NCBI RefSeq assembly: GCF_024168825.1
Contig: NZ_JALJWH010000001.1
Coordinates: 2,542,001-2,606,000, forward strand
Length of the DNA stretch: 64,000 nucleotides
Direction of reading: 5' to 3'
Source: Paenarthrobacter sp. A20
Lineage (GTDB): Bacteria > Actinomycetota > Actinomycetes > Actinomycetales > Micrococcaceae
Of this stretch, positions 9,224 to 17,681 are shown piece by piece; position 1 is the first letter of the stretch, and each line of letters begins with the position of its first letter. The notes below the pieces were generated by a model, which worked only from the letters and a program-made list of their open reading frames with translations, was not told the origin of the DNA and did no database searches. The translations under genes were made by a program, and so were the position numbers.

Positions 9224-9517
9224 GGAGTGGCTCCTTGGTGGGGGACGTTGTTATTCCAAGGTAGGTTTCGTGCATTTCGTGGACGGGCGCCGTTTGTAAA
9301 CGTGCTGTGACATTTCCCTATCGGAGGGGTCACCGGCGCGTGAGGCCATGGTGAGGTAATGTGGCCCGGACCACAGGATGAGATTTTCCTGCGCGTCCGC
9401 ATGTTGGACTTGGTTGTCCGGTCAATGGACAGCCGGAACTATTATTGAACTCTCGAATAAACCTTCGCCGGGTAGGCTCCTGGGGCATCGGCCGGCGTGA
9501 ACGAAAGCTGCTAATAC
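9224..9517. promoter_or_regulatory. Divergent intergenic region between narK and an MHS transporter
   Basis: This 294-bp gap must hold promoters for both flanking genes. Visible features are a direct repeat TTTCGTG at 9266-9272 and 9275-9281 upstream of narK, and an AT-rich stretch near 9440-9462 upstream of the MHS gene with TTGAAC at 9445. I could not fit a convincing GlnR box or a well-spaced -35/-10 pair, so no specific sites are called. Confidence 0.4.
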
Positions 9518-10927
9518 ATGTCTTCCACCGCACCATCCAAGGAAGGCGAGTCCACTAAGCCAGTGAACTCGCGGGGCAAGGTGATCTTCGCGAGCCTGAT
9601 CGGCACGACGATCGAGTTCTACGACTTCTATGCCTATGCCACCGCGTCGGTACTCGTCTTCCCGAAGCTCTTCTTCCCCGACGCCACTGACATCAATGCT
9701 CTCCTCAGTGCGTTTGCCATCTTTGGTGTTGCCTTCTTCGCGCGTCCCATCGGTGCCGTGGTCTTCGGCCACTTCGGTGACAAGATCGGCCGCAAGGGCA
9801 CCTTGGTTGCTTCGCTGTTGACCATGGGTATTGCCACGTTCCTTATTGGACTCCTGCCCACGGCATCCATGCCGGGATGGGCAATCCTCGCCCCGATCAT
9901 GCTGGTGATCCTGCGCTTCTTCCAGGGCCTTGCCCTGGGTGGAGAGTGGTCCGGTGCGGCTCTGCTGGCCACCGAAAATGCTCCCGAGGGCAAGCGGGCC
10001 ATCTACGGCACCTTCCCGCAGTTGGGTGCTCCCATCGGTTTCATCATCGCCAACGTCATCTTCATCTGGATGAACGTGGCCCTGAGTGCCGAAGAGTTCC
10101 TGGCCTGGGGTTGGCGTGTTCCGTTCATCCTGAGCGCCGTGCTGGTGATCGTCGGACTCTACGTCCGCCTGAAGCTGGTGGAGAGCGCATCCTTCACCAA
10201 GGTGATCGAGCAGGACAAGGTCCAAAAGCTGCCCCTCGCTGCCACGCTCAAGAGCCACTGGCGCCCCGTGGTGGCAGGCACCTTCATCATGTTTGCTACC
10301 TACGTGCTCTTCTACATCATGACCACGTTCACGCTGTCCTACGGCACCAAGCCCACCTTGGCCGGCGCGCAGGCCGCAGCCGAAAAGGCAGGCAAGCCCA
10401 TGACCGCGGACCAGGTCGCGGCGTTCGTCCCCGGCCTTGGCATCACCCGGTCCGACTTCCTGTGGATGCTGATCATCGGCGTCGTCTTCTTCGGCATCTT
10501 CACGGTGGTCTCCGGACCGCTCGCGGAGAAGTGGGGCCGCCGCAAGTTCCTGCTGGGTGTCACCGCCGGGATCTTCGTGTTCGGCGCGCTCTGGTTCACC
10601 ATGTTTGGTCCGGGCCAGGCAGCGGCGATGGTTGGCCTGATCGTGGGCTTCACGCTCATGGGCCTGACGTTCGGGCCCATGGCAGCCATCCTTCCGGAGC
10701 TGTTCCCCGCGAACGTCCGCTACACCGGTTCTGCCGTGGCGTACAACCTGTCGTCCATGATCGGGGCGGCTCCGGCATCGTTCGTTGCCATCGCGCTCTG
10801 GTCTGCCGCGAACGGCAGCACCTGGCTGGTGGGTGTCTACATGGCAGTCGCCGCGGTGATCACGTTCATTGCTCTTTGGCTGACCCGTGAAACCAAGGAC
10901 ATGGACTACGAGAACAACGTTGCCTAA
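9518..10927 (+). CDS. MHS-family MFS transporter
   Basis: A 469-residue, 12-TM metabolite:H+ symporter. The family features are an N-terminal GTTIEFYDFYAYATA segment in TM1, the ARPIGAVVFGHFGDKIGRKG loop between TM2 and TM3, and RFFQGLALGGEWSGAALLA in TM4, as in proline/betaine, citrate, shikimate and alpha-ketoglutarate carriers. A long insertion (about residues 270-310, rich in Ala and Gly) lies in the second half. The gene is monocistronic, with a perfect hairpin after its stop codon. It is divergent from narK but there is no evidence that it transports nitrogen compounds. The substrate is unknown. Confidence 0.9.
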   Translation: MSSTAPSKEGESTKPVNSRGKVIFASLIGTTIEFYDFYAYATASVLVFPKLFFPDATDINALLSAFAIFGVAFFARPIGAVVFGHFGDKIGRKGTLVASLLTMGIATFLIGLLPTASMPGWAILAPIMLVILRFFQGLALGGEWSGAALLATENAPEGKRAIYGTFPQLGAPIGFIIANVIFIWMNVALSAEEFLAWGWRVPFILSAVLVIVGLYVRLKLVESASFTKVIEQDKVQKLPLAATLKSHWRPVVAGTFIMFATYVLFYIMTTFTLSYGTKPTLAGAQAAAEKAGKPMTADQVAAFVPGLGITRSDFLWMLIIGVVFFGIFTVVSGPLAEKWGRRKFLLGVTAGIFVFGALWFTMFGPGQAAAMVGLIVGFTLMGLTFGPMAAILPELFPANVRYTGSAVAYNLSSMIGAAPASFVAIALWSAANGSTWLVGVYMAVAAVITFIALWLTRETKDMDYENNVA

Positions 10928-10937
10928 GTAGCCCAAT

Positions 10938-10980
10938 AACGACGGCGGCTCCGCACCAATGGTGCGGAGCCGCCGTCGTT
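10938..10980. terminator. Bidirectional hairpin terminator
   Basis: Perfect 20-bp inverted repeat (arms 10938-10957 and 10961-10980) with a 3-nt AAT loop, lying between the convergent MHS transporter and acyl-CoA carboxylase alpha genes. It is GC-rich, has AA/TT at the stem base and could serve both strands. Confidence 0.85.
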
Positions 10981-10995
10981 AAGGGGTTCTTTGCG

Positions 10996-12810
10996 CTAGT
11001 CCTCGATGGTGGCGATGACGGCGCCAGCCGCGACGGTCTCGCCGGCGGTGGCGGCGAGGCCACGCACTGTGCCTGCCTTGTGGGCGGTGAGGGGCTGCTC
11101 CATCTTCATGGCTTCGAGAACCACGATCAGGTCGCCCTCGGCCACCACGTCGCCCTCAGCGGCTGCCACCTTGACGATGGTGCCCTGCATCGGGGAGGTC
11201 AGGGCGTTGCCGCCAGCTGCAGCAGCCGTGGCGCCGGCCGAGCGGGAACGCTTCTTGGACTTTCCGCCCTTGGCACCTGAACCGCTGGAGACCGCGGCGA
11301 CGCTGCCACCCAGGCCCGACGGCAGGACGACCTCAAGGCGCTTGCCGCCAACCTCGACGACGACGCGCTGGCGCTCACCGGCGTCGGGCGCTTCAGCACC
11401 GGTGCCCGTGGCCGACCATGCCGGAATGCTGTTGACGAACTCGGTTTCGATCCAGCGGGTGTGAACCTTGAACGGTCCTTCAGCGGGAGCGAAATCGGGG
11501 TCGGTGACCACGGCGAGGTCGAACGGGATGACGGTGGGGATACCCTCAACAACCATCTCTTCCAGGGCGCGGCGGGAACGCTGGAGAGCCTGCTCGCGGG
11601 AAGCGCCGGTGACAATCAGTTTGGAGAGCATGGAGTCGAAGTTGCCGCTGATGACGTCACCCTGCTCGATACCGGAGTCGATCCGGATCCCGGGTCCTGT
11701 CGGGTTCTTCAACGTGCTTATGGTGCCCGGAGCAGGCATGAAGTTGCGGCCCGGATCTTCGCCGGTGATGCGGAACTCGAAGGAGTGGCCGCGGACCTCG
11801 GGATCGTCGTACCCGAGTGCTTCGCCGCGGGCGATGCGGAACTGCTCGCGGACGAGGTCGATGCCCGTGACTTCTTCCGAAACGCAGTGCTCTACCTGGA
11901 GGCGGGTGTTGACTTCAAGGAAGGAGATGGTGCCGTCCTGGCCCACCAGGAACTCACAGGTTCCGGCGCCGAGGTAGTTGGCTTCCTTCAGGATGGCCTT
12001 GGAGGACTCGTAAAGCCTCTTGACCTGCTCTTCGCTCAGGTAGGGAGCCGGGGCTTCCTCAACGAGCTTCTGGTTGCGGCGCTGCAGTGAGCAGTCGCGG
12101 GTGGAGACCACCACGACGTTGCCGAACGCGTCGGCAAGGCACTGGGTTTCAACGTGGCGCGGAGCATCGAGGAAGCGCTCGATGAAGCACTCGCCGCGGC
12201 CGAAGGCTGCTGTGGCTTCGCGGACCGCAGATTCGTAGAGCTCGGGGATTTCGTCCATGGTACGGGCGACCTTGATGCCGCGACCGCCACCACCGAATGC
12301 TGCCTTGATGGCAACGGGGAGGCCGAATTCTTCGGCAAACTTCAGGATTTCGTCTGCAGATTCCACGGGATCAGCCGTGCCGGGGACCAGGGGAGCGCCA
12401 ACCTTTTCGGCAATGTGGCGGGCCTGGACCTTGTCGCCCAAGGCTGAGATGGCTGCGGGGGAGGGGCCGATCCAGGTGATGCCGGCGTCGATGACCTTGG
12501 CCGCGAACTCGGCGTTCTCCGCCAGGAAGCCGTAGCCGGGGTGGATGGCGTCCGCGCCGGACTGTTTGGCGACGTCGATGATCTTGTCCATCACCAGGTA
12601 CGACTCGGCGGCGGTGTTGCCGCCCAAAGCGTAGGCTTCGTCGGCGAGGCGGACATGGAGGGCATCACGGTCGGGGTCGGCGTAGACCGCTACGGAGGCG
12701 ATGCCTTCGTCCCGGGCGGCTCGGATGATGCGGACCGCGATTTCGCCGCGGTTGGCAATCAAGACCTTGGTAAGAGGGCTGGAAATGGGCTGCGCCGGGT
12801 TAGCTGACAA
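10996..12810 (-). CDS. accA3: Acyl-CoA (acetyl/propionyl-CoA) carboxylase alpha subunit: biotin carboxylase + biotin carboxyl carrier
   Basis: A 604-residue fusion typical of actinobacterial AccA3/AccBC chains. It carries an N-terminal biotin carboxylase ([48 protein letters not shown]-grasp loop; [12 protein letters not shown]), a linker rich in Lys, Ser and Ala, and a C-terminal biotinyl domain with EAMKMEQ, in which Lys569 is the predicted biotin attachment site. It forms carboxybiotin, which the beta subunit encoded at 21849-23432 transfers to an acyl-CoA. The TTG start at 12810 has an AAGGAG sequence 8 nt upstream. A TGTAG-N5-CTACA dyad lies about 95 bp upstream of the start and recurs upstream of the beta subunit. 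Confidence 0.93.
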   Translation of the reverse strand: MSANPAQPISSPLTKVLIANRGEIAVRIIRAARDEGIASVAVYADPDRDALHVRLADEAYALGGNTAAESYLVMDKIIDVAKQSGADAIHPGYGFLAENAEFAAKVIDAGITWIGPSPAAISALGDKVQARHIAEKVGAPLVPGTADPVESADEILKFAEEFGLPVAIKAAFGGGGRGIKVARTMDEIPELYESAVREATAAFGRGECFIERFLDAPRHVETQCLADAFGNVVVVSTRDCSLQRRNQKLVEEAPAPYLSEEQVKRLYESSKAILKEANYLGAGTCEFLVGQDGTISFLEVNTRLQVEHCVSEEVTGIDLVREQFRIARGEALGYDDPEVRGHSFEFRITGEDPGRNFMPAPGTISTLKNPTGPGIRIDSGIEQGDVISGNFDSMLSKLIVTGASREQALQRSRRALEEMVVEGIPTVIPFDLAVVTDPDFAPAEGPFKVHTRWIETEFVNSIPAWSATGTGAEAPDAGERQRVVVEVGGKRLEVVLPSGLGGSVAAVSSGSGAKGGKSKKRSRSAGATAAAAGGNALTSPMQGTIVKVAAAEGDVVAEGDLIVVLEAMKMEQPLTAHKAGTVRGLAATAGETVAAGAVIATIED

Positions 12811-12903
12811 GTTGTTGACTCCTTCTGTCCTTCAGGGAGCCTAGCGCGATTGTGAGGGTTCCGCCCATATTGATGGGGGATTCCGTGTGTGAGGCGATGT
12901 TCC

Positions 12904-12922
12904 TTTGTAGGGTTGCTACAAA
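12904..12922. promoter_or_regulatory. Inverted repeat upstream of accA3 (candidate acc operator)
   Basis: Perfect dyad with 7-bp arms, TTTGTAG and CTACAAA, separated by GGTTG (plus strand). It lies about 95 bp upstream of the accA3 start and close to the end of maf. The 15-bp core TGTAG-N5-CTACA, including the AACC spacer, is found again at 23551-23565 upstream of the carboxylase beta gene. A shared transcription-factor site is the simplest reading. Confidence 0.5.
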
Positions 12923-12928
12923 TGGCGT

Positions 12929-13612
12929 CTACTGCTCGTCGTTGTCCCAGAGTTCGGTGATTCCCACGTTCGCGTGGACCAGCAGGTCCCGCAGCGTAGA
13001 GATGGAAAGCCCGACGACGGCGTGCGGGTCGCCGTCGACCTTGCGGATGAAGGCCCCACCCAAGCCGTCGATAGTGAAGGAGCCGGCGCAGTGGAGTGGT
13101 TCGCCGGTGGCGATGTAAGCGTCGATGTCGTAGGTGCTCATTTGGGCGAAGTGGACCTCGGCGCTGGATACGGCCCCTACCGTGGCGCCGGTTCCTTCGG
13201 GAGTCTCGTTCTCGTCCGCATCTGCTTCGGTATCCCTGCAGTCCACCAGCCAGTGTCCGGTGTGCAGCACTCCATGCGAGCCACTCATCCGCAGCATCCG
13301 CTCCCGTGCCACGTCCGCGGTGTAAGGCTTGCCGTGGGACTCGCCGTCGAACTCGAAGACGGAGTCGCAACCGATAACCAGGGCGCCCTCGGCCTCGGGG
13401 AGCGCGGCAACGGCCTCTGCCTTGGCCCGTGCCAAAAGCAGCGCGGTGTCATGCGCGTCCGTCACGCCGTACTTGGCCTGCACCGCATCCTCGTCCACGT
13501 CCGAGACCAGGACATCATGCTGGATCCCGGCTTCCGTGAGCAGCTTGGTGCGGGCGGGGGACTGGGAGGCGAGAATCAATCGGGTCACGCCACCCAGCCT
13601 AATACCAACCAT
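12929..13612 (-). CDS. maf: Maf family nucleotide pyrophosphatase
   Basis: A 227-residue Maf/YhdE/YceF-family nucleoside triphosphate pyrophosphatase, acting on non-canonical or modified NTPs in the cytosol. The N-terminal phosphate-binding segment LILASQSPARTKLL and the internal VIGCDSVFEFDG and HTGHWLVD segments are diagnostic, as is the late GGAFIRKVDGDPHAVVGLS region. An acidic insertion (about residues 125-142, Asp/Glu-rich) is longer than in most homologues. The ATG at 13612 has a GGAAG upstream; an in-frame GTG at 13588 would start directly before LILASQSPAR and is also plausible. The gene sits beside the carboxylase alpha gene, as often in actinobacteria. Confidence 0.88.
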   Translation of the reverse strand: MVGIRLGGVTRLILASQSPARTKLLTEAGIQHDVLVSDVDEDAVQAKYGVTDAHDTALLLARAKAEAVAALPEAEGALVIGCDSVFEFDGESHGKPYTADVARERMLRMSGSHGVLHTGHWLVDCRDTEADADENETPEGTGATVGAVSSAEVHFAQMSTYDIDAYIATGEPLHCAGSFTIDGLGGAFIRKVDGDPHAVVGLSISTLRDLLVHANVGITELWDNDEQ

Positions 13613-13736
13613 CTCTCACTTCCCGCGCTTATCCCGCCGACCCCCTATCACCTTCCGCGTGCTTAAACCGAACGCTCGCTCACTTGCCTCAAGCAAGTGA
13701 GCGAGCGTTCGGTTATATCGGTTGTTAGGTGAGAGA
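13612..13736. repeat. Dispersed palindromic element, copy 1 (also terminator for the MMPL operon)
   Basis: The core is a perfect 22-bp inverted repeat (13666-13687 and 13693-13714) with a 5-nt loop. Its 21-bp apex (13680-13700) matches the apex at 27356-27376 at 18 of 21 positions. The whole interval is bounded by imperfect terminal inverted repeats, TCTCTCACTT at 13612-13621 and AGGTGAGAGA at 13727-13736. It lies just downstream of the MMPL stop codon, so it may also terminate that transcript. It looks like a REP/MITE-like intergenic element. Confidence 0.6.
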
Positions 13737-13739
13737 CGG

Positions 13740-16265
13740 TTAGTGGACCAGTTCCTCGGATCCGGCCTTCGAGCGGTCCGTTCGGTCCAGCTTGGCGCCT
13801 TCAACATCGACGTCCGGCAGGATCCGTTCCAGCCACTTGGGCAGCCACCAGGCCTTCTCGCCCAGAAGGTACATCACAGCGGGAACGATGGTCATGCGGA
13901 CCACGAAGGCATCAATCAGCACACCGAACGCCATGGCGAAGCCGAGCGGCCGGACCATGGTGAGGTGGCTGAAGATGAAGCCGGAGAACACACTGACCAT
14001 GATGATCGCGGCGGCGGTGACCACGGCTGCAGCGTGGCTGAAACCGGAGCGTACCGCGTGCTTGGCAGTCTCGCCGTGCATGAACGATTCCCGCATGCCC
14101 GAGGTGATGAACACCTGGTAGTCCATGGCGAGACCGAACAGCACGCCGATGAGGATGATGGGCAGGAAGCTTAGGACAGCGCCCGGATTGGCGACGTCGA
14201 AGATCCCTCCCAGCCAGCCCCACTGGTAAACGGCAACCACGGCACCGAAGGCAGCAGCGAGGGACAGCAGGAATCCGCCGGTTGCCAGCAGGGGGACCAC
14301 GATTGAACGGAATACCAGGAGCAACAGGAGCAGGGAAAGGCCGACGACGATCGCCAAGTACGGTGGCAAGGCAGCCCCGAGCTTGTTGGAGACGTCAATG
14401 TTGCCCGCGGTTTGCCCGGTCAGGCCGATGGTCACGTCCATGTCGTCCTGAATTGCTGAGCCCTTGGCCCGGAGATCCGACACCACCTGCACGGTGCCGG
14501 CGCTGGCCGGACCTTCCTTCGGAATGACCTGGAAGACGGTGGTGCGGCGGTCTTCGCTCAGGGCAATGGGCACGGCTGCGACGACATTCTCAACACTGCG
14601 AAGCTGGTCCGCCACGTCAAACTGCTTATTCTTGGCGTCGTTCTCGCTGAGGCCTTCCGGGAACTCGCCGACCACGATGATCGGTCCCGTCACGCCTTCC
14701 CCGAAGCTGCTGCGGGTGAGGTCGTAAGCCTTGAAAGCCTGCGAATCCACGGGCTCGGATCCGCCGTCGGGAAGTGCCAGCCGCAGCTGGGAGGCCGGCA
14801 ACGCCAAGGCGCCCAGCAGGACCACGCTGGCAATAAGTGCAACCCAAGGATGGCGCGTCACCATGCCGCCCCAGCCGCCGCTGCTGCGCTTCTCTTCGAG
14901 CTCGCGGTCGGCTGCTTCGTGGCCGGGCTCGGCGTTGTGCTTGGCAGCCTTGGCCCAAGCGCGCTTGGAGATGAGTCGGCGGCCGATCAGGGCCAGAACG
15001 GCGGGCGTCAGGGTCAAAGCGACGACGACGGCGACCGCAACTGTCGCCGCGGCGGCAACACCCATGACTGCGAGGAACGGCAGGCCGGGGACCACCAGCG
15101 CAGCCAGGGCGATGATGACGGTGAGACCGGCGAACAACACAGCGTTACCGGAAGTGCCGGTGGCCAGTGCCGCGGATTCCTCGGCGTCCATGCCGGCCAG
15201 GAGCTGGGTGCGGTGGCGGTTGACGATGAAAAGGGAGTAGTCGATGCCGACAGCGAGGCCCAGCATGAGGGCGAGCATGGGGGAGATGGAGCTCATGTCG
15301 ATCACGCTGGTAAGGGCGAACGTTCCGCCGACGCCAACGGCAACACCGATGAGGGCCATCAGGAGCGGCAAGCCTGCTGCGATCAAAGTGCCGAGCATGA
15401 GGATCAGCACCAAGGCCGCGACTGCGACGCCCACGATTTCAGCAATACCGAAGATCTCCGAGACATCTTCGGTGATTTCCTTGCTGGCGTAGGCCGTGAC
15501 GCCGGCCGATGAGACCGCATGGACGATCTCCTGGACTTCCTCGCGGACGGCAGGGTCAACGGCGTTAATGGAGGTCTTGAACTGGACCTGCGCTACTGCT
15601 GCTTTGTTGTCACTGGAAACAAAGCGGAGGCCTTCGGAGGCTTCGAGCTGTCGCTTGCCCAGAGCCAATGCGGCGGCGCCGTCGGCAGCTTCCTTGGCTC
15701 CGGCGTCGAGCTTTTCCTTGCCGGCAGCAAGTTCGGCGCGCTGTGGAGCCAGCTGGGCTTCGATCTGGGAGGGTGTGAGGCCTGAGGCAGCCAGTTGCTG
15801 TTCCGCCCCGGCGAGTTGGGCCTCGCCCGCTTCCAGCTGTGCGCGGGAGGCGTCAAGCTGGGCCTGGCCCTCGGCTGCCTTCGCCTCACCGGCAGCGATC
15901 TCAGCCGCGGAGTTATCCAGTTGCTCCTGCGTGGTGAACGGGTTCACCGTTCCTTGCACGTCCGGCATGGCTTCAAGCTTTGTCAGGGCAGCGGCCACTG
16001 CGTCCTTCTTGGCTTGGTCGAATCCGCCGTCGCCGGCGTCGAAGACCACGCTGGCCGAACCTCCCGAGGAATCGGGAAGGGCTTCCTTGAGCTTGTCGGC
16101 CATCAGCTGGGTTTCGGTGCCCGGGATGGTGAAGTTGTTGGACATGGTGCCGTGGAACGCTGCGGCCGAGCCGCCCACTGCCACCATGACGGCCAGCCAG
16201 ATGGAGATGACCAGCCAGCGGCGCCGATACGAAAACTTGCCGAGACGGTAGAGGAACGAAGCCAT
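13740..16265 (-). CDS. MMPL/RND family membrane transporter
   Basis: An 841-residue RND-superfamily transporter of the MMPL type. It has an N-terminal TM (FSYRRRWLVISIWLAVMVAV), a large first extracytoplasmic domain containing an Ala/Glu/Gln-rich coiled coil (about residues 125-220), then two bundles of TM helices with the conserved GLAVGIDYSLFIVNRHRTQL and GLAMDYQVFITSGMRE loops, whose Asp-Tyr pairs carry the proton-relay residues. Such pumps export lipids, siderophores or drugs. The ATG at 16265 begins 1 bp after the stop of the TetR gene, so the regulator and pump form one operon. An in-frame start further upstream would lie within the TetR gene and was rejected. Confidence 0.9.
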   Translation of the reverse strand: MASFLYRLGKFSYRRRWLVISIWLAVMVAVGGSAAAFHGTMSNNFTIPGTETQLMADKLKEALPDSSGGSASVVFDAGDGGFDQAKKDAVAAALTKLEAMPDVQGTVNPFTTQEQLDNSAAEIAAGEAKAAEGQAQLDASRAQLEAGEAQLAGAEQQLAASGLTPSQIEAQLAPQRAELAAGKEKLDAGAKEAADGAAALALGKRQLEASEGLRFVSSDNKAAVAQVQFKTSINAVDPAVREEVQEIVHAVSSAGVTAYASKEITEDVSEIFGIAEIVGVAVAALVLILMLGTLIAAGLPLLMALIGVAVGVGGTFALTSVIDMSSISPMLALMLGLAVGIDYSLFIVNRHRTQLLAGMDAEESAALATGTSGNAVLFAGLTVIIALAALVVPGLPFLAVMGVAAAATVAVAVVVALTLTPAVLALIGRRLISKRAWAKAAKHNAEPGHEAADRELEEKRSSGGWGGMVTRHPWVALIASVVLLGALALPASQLRLALPDGGSEPVDSQAFKAYDLTRSSFGEGVTGPIIVVGEFPEGLSENDAKNKQFDVADQLRSVENVVAAVPIALSEDRRTTVFQVIPKEGPASAGTVQVVSDLRAKGSAIQDDMDVTIGLTGQTAGNIDVSNKLGAALPPYLAIVVGLSLLLLLLVFRSIVVPLLATGGFLLSLAAAFGAVVAVYQWGWLGGIFDVANPGAVLSFLPIILIGVLFGLAMDYQVFITSGMRESFMHGETAKHAVRSGFSHAAAVVTAAAIIMVSVFSGFIFSHLTMVRPLGFAMAFGVLIDAFVVRMTIVPAVMYLLGEKAWWLPKWLERILPDVDVEGAKLDRTDRSKAGSEELVH

Positions 16266-16266
16266 G

Positions 16267-16992
16267 TCAGAACCGATCTGTGGTGGTTGGAACGGAGGGG
16301 GAGGCAGCTGAGGCGTGGAAAGAAGCGTCCGACGGCGGCGCGAAGCCGGCGCCCAGGAGGCCCATCGCATCGATGAGGTGCTGGCGAAGGACCGCCAGGG
16401 ATTCCGCGGAGAGGTCTGGCCCGCGTTCGGCGAACCATACGGTCATCGCCGCCTTGCCGCAGGAGATCACGGAGCCAGCCAAAGCGTGAAGGTAGAGCTC
16501 GCTGATGCCCTCCCCGAGCCTGCCTCGGGCAGCATCGATGATTTGCCCGGTGCAGTGTTCCCAGGCTTCCAGCTCGGAGCGCGCGAGCGAGCGGTTGTCC
16601 TGCGTCAGGCTGAACAGCTCGGCCATGGGTGCCACGGACATGGGATCTGCCAGCGCCATGAGGGCTGCCTGCGCGGATTCAAGGATTGACTCGTCGGCGG
16701 GGCGCAGCCGGAACTGTTCCAGGGCGTGGTCCATAAAGCCGTCGGCTACGGATGACAGTGCGGCTTCAAGGCTGGGGAAATAGTTGAAAAAAGTCCGCCG
16801 GGACACGCCGGCGCTGGCGGCGATGTCCTCAACGGTGAAATTCCCGGACCCGTTGCTACGCAAAAGGTCCAGGGCTGCGGAAGCGATGGAGCTGCGGGTG
16901 GCCGCCTTGTTGAGTTCGCGTCGTGTGGGGACTGCGGCGTCGGCATGGGCAGGCGACTCCGCAGCGGCACCGTGGTTGCTGGTTTGGGTCAC
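16267..16992 (-). CDS. TetR family transcriptional regulator
   Basis: A 241-residue TetR-type repressor. Its N-terminal HTH is well preserved (FTVEDIAASAGVSRRTFFNYF), preceded by a roughly 25-residue Ala-rich extension, and the C-terminal ligand domain is variable. The start is the GTG at 16992. A perfect dyad AGTGCAA-GT-TTGCACT lies 13-28 bp upstream (17005-17020), well placed for autorepression. It is followed after 1 bp by the MMPL pump gene, so the protein most likely senses a pump substrate and represses the regulator-pump operon. Confidence 0.9.
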   Translation of the reverse strand: MTQTSNHGAAAESPAHADAAVPTRRELNKAATRSSIASAALDLLRSNGSGNFTVEDIAASAGVSRRTFFNYFPSLEAALSSVADGFMDHALEQFRLRPADESILESAQAALMALADPMSVAPMAELFSLTQDNRSLARSELEAWEHCTGQIIDAARGRLGEGISELYLHALAGSVISCGKAAMTVWFAERGPDLSAESLAVLRQHLIDAMGLLGAGFAPPSDASFHASAASPSVPTTTDRF

Positions 16993-17004
16993 ATACTTAC
17001 ACTA

Positions 17005-17020
17005 AGTGCAAGTTTGCACT
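17005..17020. promoter_or_regulatory. Candidate TetR operator
   Basis: Perfect inverted repeat AGTGCAA-GT-TTGCACT immediately upstream of the TetR/MMPL operon start. Its size and symmetry fit a TetR-dimer operator. Confidence 0.6.
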
Positions 17021-17051
17021 CTGCGCAATTTGAGCTTTGGTAGGTGCAAAG

Positions 17052-17115
17052 AATCCCGCCCTCGTCCGCTCCGCCCACCGGTGAACGGGGAGCGGAGAGC
17101 GGGCGAGGACGGGAT
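17052..17115 (-). terminator. Imperfect GC-rich hairpin downstream of the YbjQ gene
   Basis: Long imperfect stem (ATCCCGCCCTCGTCCGCT against its near-complement, with G-U pairs) located 25 bp past the YbjQ stop codon on the minus strand. It is probably a terminator. No T-tract is evident. Confidence 0.5.
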
Positions 17116-17140
17116 CCTGGATTGGTTGGAGACTGGCTGC

Positions 17141-17590
17141 CTAGAACTGGGTTGGCGGAGCCGGCGGAATTGGCTGGCCCGGCTGCTGCGGCTGTGGGGG
17201 CTGGGCTGGCTGCTGGGCGGCGGTCTTGGTCAGGTAGACCGACTGTCCCGTAGCCCCGGGCTCCCCTTCACCCAGCGGCAGGACATACACGGCGGTTCCG
17301 TACGCACAGACCTCGGTCCAGTTGGTGCCCATCTCGGACGTGTCGAAACGCATGGCGACGATGGCATTGGCTCCACGTTGCTGCGCTTCATTGACCATGC
17401 GTGCCATGACTTCCTGGCGGCTTTCGTAGAGTGCCTTGGTCATTTCGGGCAGCTCGCCGCCGCCGAGGGAGCGGAAGCCGGCAAGCATTTGCGAGCCGAT
17501 GTCCCGTGAGCGGACGGTGAGGCCCATGACTTCGCCGAAGACGGCGTCGATCCGGTGGCCCGGGATTTCATTGGAAGTGACGATCAACAT
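17141..17590 (-). CDS. YbjQ/UPF0145 family heavy-metal-binding-domain protein
   Basis: A 149-residue protein. Residues 1-110 match the YbjQ/UPF0145 family: the IDAVFGEVMGLTVRSRDIG segment, the GGELPEMTKALYESRQEVM helix, and GANAIVAMRFDTSEMG followed by EVCAYGTAV. The family forms pentameric rings and is named for a putative heavy-metal-binding fold, but its biochemical role is unsettled. The last 35 residues are a Gln/Pro-rich low-complexity tail not present in the core family. It is a single gene with hairpins on both sides. Confidence 0.85.
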   Translation of the reverse strand: MLIVTSNEIPGHRIDAVFGEVMGLTVRSRDIGSQMLAGFRSLGGGELPEMTKALYESRQEVMARMVNEAQQRGANAIVAMRFDTSEMGTNWTEVCAYGTAVYVLPLGEGEPGATGQSVYLTKTAAQQPAQPPQPQQPGQPIPPAPPTQF

Positions 17591-17627
17591 GGTCCGAGCC
17601 TATCCAGTCTTGGCCTCTTAAACAGGG

Positions 17628-17659
17628 AAATCCCCCGGGGAGGACTCCCCGGGGGATTT
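17628..17659. terminator. Hairpin terminator after the dicarboxylate symporter gene
   Basis: Perfect 14-bp inverted repeat (17628-17641 and 17646-17659) with a 4-nt loop, downstream of the minus-strand symporter stop. On the minus strand the stem is followed by a T-rich tail (ATTTCCCTGTTT). Confidence 0.8.
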
Positions 17660-17681
17660 ACGCCGTGTCAAAAGACTGAAG

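Noticed and set aside
9224..9330. GlnR-type operator before narK
   Set aside because: GTCAC and CACGAAA pieces are present but do not assemble into the expected spaced half-sites; only a 7-bp direct repeat is certain.
9422..10936. 504-residue minus-strand frame opposite the second MHS transporter
   Set aside because: Composition is rich in His, Arg, Gly and Asp with no family features, and it is a shadow of a well-supported 12-TM protein.
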